From assembly GCA_934635225.1 (NCBI GenBank), contig CAKTYZ010000006.1, forward strand, positions 1 through 64,000: a DNA stretch of 64,000 nt, written 5' to 3'. The notes under the pieces were generated by a model. The model was not told where the DNA came from, searched no databases, and saw only the letters and a program-made list of their open reading frames with translations. Shown here one piece after another: positions 43,200 to 50,370 of this stretch (its first letter is position 1; every line of letters begins with the position of its first letter). Source of the DNA: an uncultured Kiritimatiellota bacterium. GTDB lineage: Bacteria > Verrucomicrobiota > Kiritimatiellia > RFP12 > UBA1067. The position numbers were made by a program, and so were the translations under genes.

Positions 43200-44462
43200 C
43201 TATTTCTTGCCAACATGTTTGAGTGTGACGCGGACTTCCTTCGTCCCATGCCAATCGTAAATGCACTTGAACGTCGCACCCCAAAACCAGTCGTCGTCCT
43301 CGTAGGTCAGTTTGGCTTCAATCGGGAAATGCCGCTGCTCCGTGCCGCCAAAGACGGCCGTTGGACGTTCGCAATCCACATACTTGTCCTTGAAGCCGCG
43401 AATCGGCTGGATGCGCGCCTTGACGTCGCGCCCGTCCGCCTCCGCGACAATGACGAGGTGAAGCCCAAGTTCATCTCGCGCCAAGTCATTCATTTCACGG
43501 ACACCTTCGACTTCGCCATATGCTGCCAAAATGGCGTCTGTGATTCTCTTCAGTCCAGCCCAATCGCGGCGTAGCTTGCACATCCGTGCGTCAATGACAG
43601 CCTTTCGTCGATACGTGATGCTTTCGCGCCGCGCCGTGTCATCCACTGGCAACGCGAGCGGTCCTCCGTCCGGCCCTTTGGCGTAGTTGAGGATCAAGGC
43701 CGTCGACTTGATGATGCGCGCCGCGACATCGGCGGAGTCGCGCCGTCGCCGCGAGACGGATGTCTCGAAGTCAATGTCCTTCGGCAGAAAGCGAACGACT
43801 TCTCGCAGGTTCACGGCGTAATGGACATTATCGCTATTTTTGAGGCTCGCAACAGCAACGCCAACCAATCGGCCGAACTCATCGACAACCGGGCCTCCGG
43901 AATTGCCGCCTTGGATCGCGGCGTCCATCTGGAAATTGTCTTGCTCACCCATAAAACCACTCAGGCTACTGACAATGCCACGTGTCACTTTCGGTTCAAG
44001 TCCCTGTAGTCGGATTTGCGGGAATCCAACGACCAGCACCGTTTGCCCGATGCGGCACGACAGTTCGTCCGAACGCTTAAGCGGCGTGAAACGCGGCAGT
44101 CCGCGAACCTTCAGAACGCCCTTGTTTGAACGTGGGAAGGCGTTGATTTTCAGCAAGGCCAAGTCGTGCTGCTTGTTTTGGGCTTTCAGGTCGGCCAGAT
44201 AGGCCACGCCGTCTTTCACGACGACCAGTTCAGCCGCACCGTCCACGACATGGTGATTCGTGACCAAGTAGCCGTCTTCGGTAATGAAAAAGCCCGAGCC
44301 TTGACCTTCGTAATGCGTCTTCCCCTGCCGTGCGTTGTCCGTCAGCCGAGGAAAGTCCTCAATCTTCACGTTGTCGCGGATAAATGAATCTTGGACGACA
44401 CCCTTGGGACGAGGGCCAATCACGGCACCATACGCGAGCAGAGCGGCGAAGACGAGTTTCAT
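43200..44462 (-). CDS. Trypsin-like (S1C/HtrA-type) serine protease without PDZ domain (420 aa)
   Basis: The catalytic triad is visible: His71 in LVTNHHVVDG, Asp100 in KQHDLALLKI, and Ser178 in QGGNSGGPVVDEFG. An N-terminal signal-like stretch (LVFAALLAYGAVIG) suggests export. The C-terminal 200 residues lack a PDZ domain and instead hold a beta-rich domain ending in a segment with ATFKCIYDWHG. DegP-like proteases degrade or process misfolded envelope proteins. The start overlaps the previous gene's stop as ATGA. The flanking coiled-coil proteins suggest a membrane complex containing this protease. Confidence 0.85.
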   Translation of the reverse strand: MKLVFAALLAYGAVIGPRPKGVVQDSFIRDNVKIEDFPRLTDNARQGKTHYEGQGSGFFITEDGYLVTNHHVVDGAAELVVVKDGVAYLADLKAQNKQHDLALLKINAFPRSNKGVLKVRGLPRFTPLKRSDELSCRIGQTVLVVGFPQIRLQGLEPKVTRGIVSSLSGFMGEQDNFQMDAAIQGGNSGGPVVDEFGRLVGVAVASLKNSDNVHYAVNLREVVRFLPKDIDFETSVSRRRRDSADVAARIIKSTALILNYAKGPDGGPLALPVDDTARRESITYRRKAVIDARMCKLRRDWAGLKRITDAILAAYGEVEGVREMNDLARDELGLHLVIVAEADGRDVKARIQPIRGFKDKYVDCERPTAVFGGTEQRHFPIEAKLTYEDDDWFWGATFKCIYDWHGTKEVRVTLKHVGKK

Positions 44463-45661
44463 TCGTCAATGTCCTTTCCGACGGCATTGATGCTGAGGCG
44501 CTTGGCGATCTTCCGGCGCAGGTCTTCGACTTCGTCCGCATTGAGGAAATCCATGTTGGTTGCGGCCTCTTTCAGGAACGACAGTTTGCTTGTGGCATCG
44601 GATATCTGGACGGCCAGCAACTTCTGGCTTTCTCGCATGGCGGCGCGAACGGCATCCAGCGACCTCGCCTCATAAGTAGAGGCAAGATTGAACACGCCAA
44701 TCTCATGCGCGTGTTCTTCCAGCGCCTCGTCGTCGGCGCGCGTCCGCTTGTCCAACGCGGTATCGTGCGTCCGCCGCGCGCGCGTTTCCGCCATCAGGGC
44801 TTCGTTCTGAAGGCTGTTGACGGACGAAAGCCCCTCGACGTCCCGGTAGTGCGACACGCGCATTTCCGCGACTTCAAGGTCCTTGCGCAACCTTTCCAGT
44901 TCCCGATTGTCCCAGACGGACTTGCTGGACTTGTCTTTGAGCTTCTTGATTTTCCTGCGCAGGGCGGTCACGCGGTCTTCGAGCGCCTTCAGGTAGCCTT
45001 CGATCCTGTCGCGCGTCTCTTTCGTCTTCTCCTGGGCCAGCTTTGTCTTCTGGTTCACGTCGTCGTCCACGGAGCCGATGGATTCCTCGTAGGCGCGCTG
45101 ATTCGCCGCCCGTCGGCTCGTAAGCTCTTCGCGCAGGCCAATGACCGTTTCGACCTTGTTCTGGAACTCGGCGCTCATGGCGGCGAAATCCTCGCCCATG
45201 TAAGTTGCCGCCAACCGATTCAGCACAGGCGAACGCAGAAGCCGCTTGACGTATTCAACCTCGTCCCGCCGCTTCACGCCGCGTTGCCGGCTGGCCGCCG
45301 ATTCGCCGGCGTTCCGCTGTCCGAGAATGACAAGTTCGTCCGAGAGGCTTTGCTGGTCGACGGAAATCGTTTCGAGCTGCAGCTTGGACTCCTCGATCAG
45401 GTCTTTCAGACGATCCTCTTCCTTTTCGACATAGCGAACGAACAGCCTGACGGCGTCTTCCTTGGCGACGGCGGACATCCGCTCCTTGCGAATGCGCTCG
45501 TCTTCCGCCCGCTGCGCGGCCTCGCGCGCTTCCTGTCGGATGCGTTCGTCACGTTGCCGTTGCGCCCGTTCGCGCCGTTCCTGCTTGGCGTTCTCGGTCG
45601 TGTACCAAAACGCCCATGCGCCCACTGCGCACAGGACAATGACCAGCAAGACATTCCTCAT
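44459..45661 (-). CDS. Coiled-coil membrane protein (400 aa)
   Basis: The start at 45661 gives one membrane helix (MRNVLLVIVLCAVGAWAFWY) followed by very long charged coiled coils (ERRERAQRQRDERIRQEAREAAQR; RDRIEGYLKALEDRVTALRRKIKKL). The in-frame upstream extension to 45796 lacks a ribosome site and is not used. No enzymatic motif. First gene of the unit that includes the trypsin-like protease and zinc-ribbon protein. It is probably a periplasmic scaffold anchored in the inner membrane. Confidence 0.65.
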   Translation of the reverse strand: MRNVLLVIVLCAVGAWAFWYTTENAKQERRERAQRQRDERIRQEAREAAQRAEDERIRKERMSAVAKEDAVRLFVRYVEKEEDRLKDLIEESKLQLETISVDQQSLSDELVILGQRNAGESAASRQRGVKRRDEVEYVKRLLRSPVLNRLAATYMGEDFAAMSAEFQNKVETVIGLREELTSRRAANQRAYEESIGSVDDDVNQKTKLAQEKTKETRDRIEGYLKALEDRVTALRRKIKKLKDKSSKSVWDNRELERLRKDLEVAEMRVSHYRDVEGLSSVNSLQNEALMAETRARRTHDTALDKRTRADDEALEEHAHEIGVFNLASTYEARSLDAVRAAMRESQKLLAVQISDATSKLSFLKEAATNMDFLNADEVEDLRRKIAKRLSINAVGKDIDE

Positions 45662-45710
45662 CTTCTGCACTCCGTTCTTGGCGGAGGCAAGTAGAGCGGG
45701 CGTGCCTCCT

Positions 45711-45938
45711 TCACCCGTGTTCTCTACGGAGGCCGTCCAAAGCCCTTGAGGAAAACATGAGTGCAGGACGACACGCCCGGCACATGTGCGTGCCAAGGCG
45801 CATCCCCCCGCAGGACATGTCGTTCCTCTGAAGTTTTGGACGTTTCCGTAGAACGAACAAGCCCGCGTGGTTACGCGATCTGTCTGATTGTCTCGCGAGG
45901 GGTGGCGAGAGGCCCTTGGGGCATCGCCGCAGCGTCAC
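45711..45938 (-). CDS. Possible small leader ORF (75 aa)
   Basis: A GTG at 45938 lies 11 bases after a TGCTATAAT box and opens a 75-codon frame that contains CGG, HMCRAC-type cysteines, ending 50 bases before the coiled-coil gene. It could be a near-leaderless small protein or simply part of a long 5' leader. No family recognised. Kept with low confidence. The rest of 45662-46110 shows no other gene, but has a run of ten or more G around 46045. Confidence 0.25.
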   Translation of the reverse strand: MTLRRCPKGLSPPLARQSDRSRNHAGLFVLRKRPKLQRNDMSCGGMRLGTHMCRACRPALMFSSRALDGLRREHG

Positions 45939-45949
45939 AAGACAACGGT

Positions 45950-45958
45950 ATTATAGCA
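45950..45958 (-). promoter_or_regulatory. Extended -10 promoter upstream of the protease module
   Basis: Minus-strand TGCTATAAT (hexamer 45950-45955). If it drives the coiled-coil gene at 45661 the leader would be about 280 bases, unless the small ORF at 45711-45938 is translated. Confidence 0.5.
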
Positions 45959-46110
45959 AATATCTCCGCGCCATGTCATGTCTGCCCTGGAGTCCAAAAT
46001 GGTAATATCTAACGGGTCAGCAAAGAAGAGAGGAAGGCCAGGGGGGGGGGCAACCAAAGAAGAAAAGCGAACAACGCCACCCCATAGATGCCGGGGACGA
46101 CCTGGAACGG

Positions 46111-46205
46111 GTGCGTCAACCGATGCGGATGGAAGGGGCGTCTCCATGCGGATGGAAGAGGCGTCTCCATGCGGATGGAAGAGGCGTCTCCATGCGGATG
46201 GAAAA
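46111..46205. repeat. 23-bp tandem repeat array B
   Basis: Units of the form GGCGTCTCC-ATGCGGAT-GGAAGA repeat at exactly 23-base spacing (GCG at 46138, 46161, 46184), with degenerate units at both ends. The core GGCGTC-(2 or 3 bases)-ATGCG(C/G)AT is shared with array A near 2761-2870. No spacers of CRISPR type. Confidence 0.85.
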
Positions 46206-46234
46206 GCCATCCTCATGGCAACCATGATTTTTGA

Positions 46235-46399
46235 ATTTCTTTAGACGCTGCGGCATGGCAGCGCGAGTTCAGGCGCGGGGCGACCTCGCCCATCGTCAGG
46301 CGCTGGCAGCTCGAGGACTGGATCAACTCAATCCACAGGGAATCGCTCAACGGAGAGACCGCATATGCTTACGATTCACGCCTGGCCAAAGTGGCTTAA
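46235..46399 (+). pseudogene. C-terminal remnant of a probable mobile-element protein
   Basis: An open frame of about 55 codons without a start ends at 46397-46399: it contains AWQREFRRGATSPIVRRW, LEDWINSIHRESLNG and AYDSRLAKVA. The last dozen codons and the following bases are repeated at position 1 of the window. The frame is open only from a stop at 46232-46234 and is probably the tail of a transposase or recombinase. The family cannot be assigned. Confidence 0.45.
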
Positions 46400-46436
46400 G
46401 GAGTTTTTGCTGACCCACTCCCTTTACAAGTCACCG
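46359..46436 (+). repeat. Mobile-element-like repeat, copy 2
   Basis: Nearly identical to 1-78 in the same orientation (differences at about three positions). Similarity covers the end of the coding remnant and about 37 bases after its stop. The region 46437-46627, up to the ftsI stop, holds no gene that can be supported. Confidence 0.75.
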
Positions 46437-46627
46437 AGGTTTTCGCGTCATAATCACCCTCACGCTTTTGCACAACATCATGTCCACGGCTGAGATGGCG
46501 CGAAGCGAAGGATGACTCCGCCTCGCATGCGCTCCCATTAGGCGGGCTAAAGGCGACTGAACGCGTTCATTTGCGATTGGCGATAAGGGGACCTTCCGGA
46601 CCTTGGTAGCCAAGGAGGCGAAGACGC

Positions 46628-48466
46628 TCAGTCCAGCAAATCGCCTTGACGACGCCCGCGCGCTTCCATCAGGTCGGCCAGCGGGTCGTCATCGTCATCA
46701 ACATCGACAAGTTCATCCGGACGGTCCGGCGGAATCATCAGATAGCGAAGCGCGGCCGTCGCCAGCCGCTTGAAGACGGGTCCCGCTGAATTGCCGCCCT
46801 GATGGAAGCACGTCCGCTCCTCAAAATCAAGCGTCACCAGCACGACCAACTCGGGATCGGAGGCCGGGACAATGCCGCAGAACGTCGCCCGATAAAGGCC
46901 TGGCGCGTAGCCACGCCCGCCAGGGATCTGCTTTTGCGCCGTGCCCGTCTTCCCCGCAATGGAATAGCCGCGAATCGCCGCCCGCCGCGCCGTGCCTTTC
47001 GGCGAAGCAACGTCGAGCATTATTTTGCGCATGGTTTGCGCCGTATTGGCTGAGACGACCCGTTCAATCGGCGTCGGCACGTTGCGCACGATGTCCGAAC
47101 CATCCGCACGCACAATGCGGTCAACAATGTAGGGCTTCATCCGCAAGCCGTCGTTCGCAAGAATCTGAAAGGCTCCCGCCAACTGAATCGCCGTCACGGC
47201 GACAAACTGGCCGATGCCCGCGCGTGACTGAGATGCCTTGTCCCACATGCGCTTGTTCGGATCCGGCAGGATGCCGAACTGCTCGCCAGGGAGCTCAATG
47301 CCCGTCTTCGCGCCAAAGCCAAACTTCTTGAAATACGCATAGAGACGGCGTGGCCCAAAGTCGTAGGCCAGTTTGCCGATGACAATGTTCGACGAGCGAA
47401 CAAGAGCCTCCTGGACCGTGATCGTCGGCTCCCATTTATGCGAGCCGTCGCCGGGCAACTTGTAGTAGTTCGGATCATCCCGATTCGTCCGATAGGCGCT
47501 ACCCGCCCGCACGAAGCCCGCGTCAATCGCCGCCGCGACCGTCAGGGTCTTCATGACGGAACCCGGTTCATAGTTAAAGGCAACCGCGCGATTCAGTTTC
47601 ACGTCATCAGTCATTCGTCCAAAAGCCAACGGCTCGAAATCGGGTAAAGACGCCATCGCCAGCACCGCGCCCGTCTTCGCGCCCATGACGATGCACCAGC
47701 CCGAGGCCGCACCATATTCGGCAACTCCCCATTGAAGCGCATCCTCCGCCTCAAATTGGACATTATGGTCAATCGTCAGAAAGACATCCGCGCCAGGAAT
47801 CGGATCAATGGAGACCTGCCGCTTGTCATACAGCTCTCGCCCGCGCGCATCTCGCATCCCCTGAATCGTCCCGGGCGTGCCCGTCAGGTCCTTGTTGAAA
47901 CGCAATTCGATGCCCGCAGAGCCGACATCCTCCGCGTTCACGCTGCCAAGGACATGCGACAGGCGCCGCCCATGCAAATACTGTCGCACTTGCGTGTCAC
48001 GAATTGCTACACCCGCAACGAGATGCGAGTCGGCCAGCGTGCGGTGCGCGTTTGGATCGGACGACAGCGCGAGAAACTGGTTGCGGTAGCCTCTTCGCGG
48101 CACGGCGTTTGCCATGCGCAGGACTTTCTGGTACTCAAGGCCCAACGCGTCCGCGATCGTCCGCACGATCGCTTCTTTCGCACGCGGTCTCTTCTCGCCC
48201 TTGGGCCTCACGAAGGCATTCGTGAGCGAAAGGGGGTCCAGCGCATATTCCCAATAGGGGACAGACTTCGCAAACGGGTACTCCTTTCCCTTGCAGGAAT
48301 AAATACCGCCGCGCGGCGCCGTCAGCTCGCGCGTGAAGACATAACAAGGGGCCGAGACCTTTGGGTCAACGTGTGCCCGGACAAGCTTCTGCGCCGAATA
48401 GGTCGCAAACAGCGCCAGCCCGATGATCGGCAGCCAGAACCTCCAATTCTCGCCCCTCATCGCCAT
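46628..48466 (-). CDS. ftsI: Peptidoglycan transpeptidase FtsI/PBP3-type (612 aa)
   Basis: An N-terminal membrane helix (FWLPIIGLALFATYSAQKL) and dimerisation domain precede the transpeptidase domain with the three active-site motifs: Ser303-V-M-Lys306 (PGSVMKT), SSN at 358-360 and KTGT at 506-509. It cross-links septal peptidoglycan in the periplasm as a class B penicillin-binding protein. Position after ftsL in an mraZ-rsmH-ftsL-ftsI order identifies it as division-specific. A C-terminal acidic tail (VDVDDDDDPLADLMEARG) is an added cytosol-unlike extension. Start at 48466; murE, which usually follows, is absent. Confidence 0.95.
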   Translation of the reverse strand: MAMRGENWRFWLPIIGLALFATYSAQKLVRAHVDPKVSAPCYVFTRELTAPRGGIYSCKGKEYPFAKSVPYWEYALDPLSLTNAFVRPKGEKRPRAKEAIVRTIADALGLEYQKVLRMANAVPRRGYRNQFLALSSDPNAHRTLADSHLVAGVAIRDTQVRQYLHGRRLSHVLGSVNAEDVGSAGIELRFNKDLTGTPGTIQGMRDARGRELYDKRQVSIDPIPGADVFLTIDHNVQFEAEDALQWGVAEYGAASGWCIVMGAKTGAVLAMASLPDFEPLAFGRMTDDVKLNRAVAFNYEPGSVMKTLTVAAAIDAGFVRAGSAYRTNRDDPNYYKLPGDGSHKWEPTITVQEALVRSSNIVIGKLAYDFGPRRLYAYFKKFGFGAKTGIELPGEQFGILPDPNKRMWDKASQSRAGIGQFVAVTAIQLAGAFQILANDGLRMKPYIVDRIVRADGSDIVRNVPTPIERVVSANTAQTMRKIMLDVASPKGTARRAAIRGYSIAGKTGTAQKQIPGGRGYAPGLYRATFCGIVPASDPELVVLVTLDFEERTCFHQGGNSAGPVFKRLATAALRYLMIPPDRPDELVDVDDDDDPLADLMEARGRRQGDLLD

Positions 48467-48472
48467 GGCGAA

Positions 48473-48898
48473 TCAGCGGACTTTGCGTTTGGCACCCGAA
48501 TTCGGCGCAACATAGCGAACGGTCGTTCCTGTTGACGACCGCTGCCGCAGCCGCGTCAGCGCGAGCTGGTTCGGATATGGCACGCCGCGCTCGTTGAGGC
48601 GGACGCACTGGTCCGCACGCGGAGGCGACATGCGAAGCCCATGCCGGAAAAGCGCCGCCTCGATCTTCTCGGGCGTTTTCATCTCCTCCCATCGCGTCGA
48701 TTCACGCTGATACGCCTCCTCCTGCTTGGCCAGTTCACGCTCTTTAAGACCCTTCTCATTCAAAAGCTGCGTACAGCTCGACGATGAGAGAATATTCAAA
48801 ATCACCATCACGAAGAAGAACACGATAATCGCGCCAAAGCGCATCGTGTTCGTCGCAATGACGGACATTCGCTTCGAGACCTTCCTGTTCTTTCGCAT
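48473..48898 (-). CDS. ftsL: FtsL-like division protein (141 aa)
   Basis: A short cytoplasmic N-terminus, one membrane helix (RFGAIIVFFFVMVILNILSSS) and a coiled-coil periplasmic part (EKGLKERELAKQEEAYQRESTRWEEM) match FtsL topology, and the position between rsmH and ftsI supports the assignment; sequence similarity to known FtsL is low, as usual. The start at 48898 (MRKNRKVS) is preferred over an upstream ATG inside the rsmH end. It recruits FtsI to the septum. Confidence 0.75.
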   Translation of the reverse strand: MRKNRKVSKRMSVIATNTMRFGAIIVFFFVMVILNILSSSSCTQLLNEKGLKERELAKQEEAYQRESTRWEEMKTPEKIEAALFRHGLRMSPPRADQCVRLNERGVPYPNQLALTRLRQRSSTGTTVRYVAPNSGAKRKVR

Positions 48899-48902
48899 TT
48901 CT

Positions 48903-49814
48903 CTACACCCTTTCAATTACACGAAGTTTCGCACTCCGTGCCCGTGGATTCAATTCAAGCTCTTCCGCGCCGGCTGTCACGGCTTTCTTCGTCACCATCC
49001 GCGCCTTTGGCAATTCGCCCTCCCAAACTTCGCCCCCCTGCTGCAATGCCCGCATCTTTCCGACATGCGCGGCAAAGAACCGTTTCACAATTCGATCCGA
49101 CAGGCTCTCGAACGTGATGACCGCAAAGCGTCCGCCTGGCTTCAAAAGGCCGAGGCCCCCTTCCAACGCCCGCGTCAGTTCGCCCAACTCGTCATTCACA
49201 GACATCCTCAGCGCTTGAAAGACGCGCGTCGCCGGATGATGCCCGCTGCGCCGCCCCACAAGGCGTTCGATGAAGTCGGCCAACGCCGTCGTCGTCTCAA
49301 ACCGCACGCCTTTCGCCCGCGCTCCGACAATTGCCTGCGCAATCCGTCGCGCCTGAGGCTCTTCGCCCAAGGTGCGAAAGATCTCCGCCAACCGCTCCGC
49401 GCTCTCGTCACCTACCAGATCCGCCGCCGTCAGACCGCGAGAACGATCCATGCGCATGTCTAGCGGCCCCTCTCGCAGAAAGCTGAACCCACGATCCGCT
49501 TCGTCCAACTGCGGACTCGACACGCCCAAGTCCAGCAGGATCCCATCGACAGCCTTCCAGCCCCGTTCTTTCGCAAGCCGCGACAGCTCACCATGATTGC
49601 CGGCGACAACCGTCAACCCGGACAGATGCCATTCACTCACCGCCGAACGAGCCGCATCGTCACGGTCGATTCCCAAGACCTTCCCGCCGCGCGCCAGTAT
49701 CTCCCGCGCATGGCCTGCCCTGCCCAGCGTTCCGTCAACATAATGTCCGCACGCCTTGACGGACAACGCGTCAATCGTCTCCTTCAAGAGGACGGGGATG
49801 TGAGTCTCTTGCAT
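48903..49814 (-). CDS. rsmH: 16S rRNA (cytosine-1402 N4) methyltransferase (303 aa)
   Basis: Starts MQETHIPVLLKETIDAL and contains YVDGTLGRAGHAREIL (SAM-binding), LGIDRDDAA, DGILLDLGVSSPQLDEADRGFSF, and RVFQALRMSVNDELGEL, all family motifs. Methylates C1402 of 16S rRNA. It follows mraZ with one base between stop and start codons and precedes ftsL, as in the classic division cluster. Confidence 0.97.
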   Translation of the reverse strand: MQETHIPVLLKETIDALSVKACGHYVDGTLGRAGHAREILARGGKVLGIDRDDAARSAVSEWHLSGLTVVAGNHGELSRLAKERGWKAVDGILLDLGVSSPQLDEADRGFSFLREGPLDMRMDRSRGLTAADLVGDESAERLAEIFRTLGEEPQARRIAQAIVGARAKGVRFETTTALADFIERLVGRRSGHHPATRVFQALRMSVNDELGELTRALEGGLGLLKPGGRFAVITFESLSDRIVKRFFAAHVGKMRALQQGGEVWEGELPKARMVTKKAVTAGAEELELNPRARSAKLRVIERV

Positions 49815-49815
49815 G

Positions 49816-50298
49816 TCACAACCCCGCAGCTGTCAAGACGTCATCAATTTCCTCAATGTTCACTGCGTCTTCGGGCCCAAGGGCCGCCGGCGCATAGAGC
49901 TTTACCATGCGAAACGAACCCACCATCGCGACCGTCGTCGTCAAGTTCGCAAACTGAAGGAGCTTGTCGCAGATGCGGATTCGTCCCTGAACGTCAAAGG
50001 AGAGCTGTTGTGAGACCGCCCCGATCTTCGCAAACACCCGATTGAGCGCCGGATCAAGAAGCGCTTTCTGACGTAGCTGACCGAGAAATGCGTCCATCTC
50101 TGCCTTAGGATAGAGATTTAAGCACTTTTCCTTGCGATCTGGCATCACATAGACGACCCCGCCTGCGAACACGCCACGCCATTCACTCGGAATGGTCAGA
50201 CGCTTCTTCGGGTCCAACGCGAAGTCGTGACGACCAAAAAGAACGCCCGAATCCGTGCCTGTCGACTCTGCGACACTCTGCAAGACCTCTTTTGACAT
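49816..50298 (-). CDS. mraZ: Transcriptional regulator MraZ (160 aa)
   Basis: Two SpoVT/AbrB-type swapped-hairpin repeats are present (GRHDFALDPKKRLTIPSEWR and QQLSFDVQGRIRICDKLLQFANL), with DxxGRi-type turns. MraZ represses its own operon by binding repeated G-rich boxes before it. A GTGGGG sequence lies within the promoter spacer, a plausible binding site. The -10 box ends 11 bases before the ATG, giving a leader of only a few bases. First gene of mraZ-rsmH-ftsL-ftsI. Confidence 0.95.
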   Translation of the reverse strand: MSKEVLQSVAESTGTDSGVLFGRHDFALDPKKRLTIPSEWRGVFAGGVVYVMPDRKEKCLNLYPKAEMDAFLGQLRQKALLDPALNRVFAKIGAVSQQLSFDVQGRIRICDKLLQFANLTTTVAMVGSFRMVKLYAPAALGPEDAVNIEEIDDVLTAAGL

Positions 50299-50309
50299 TT
50301 TGTGACACC

Positions 50310-50338
50310 ATTATACACTACGCCCCACACCGCGTCAA
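50310..50338 (-). promoter_or_regulatory. Consensus promoter of the mraZ operon with G-rich box
   Basis: TTGACG (50333-50338) and TATAAT (50310-50315) on the minus strand are separated by 17 bases, the best vegetative promoter in the window. The spacer contains GTGGGG, like MraZ-box sequences. The region 50299-50370 also carries the T-rich end of the murC-murB transcript. Confidence 0.85.
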
Positions 50339-50370
50339 TAGGGTATCTGAAAGTTTTTAAGATTTACTTT

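Noticed and set aside
46111..46205. Possible CRISPR array
   Set aside because: The units are directly tandem at 23 bases with no unique spacers, and no cas genes are present. The same holds for 2761-2870.
46437..46627. Possible gene or terminator downstream of ftsI
   Set aside because: Only a very small stem (CCTTGG...CCAAGG) and short frames without start support were seen. Nothing reaches the evidence level of a feature.
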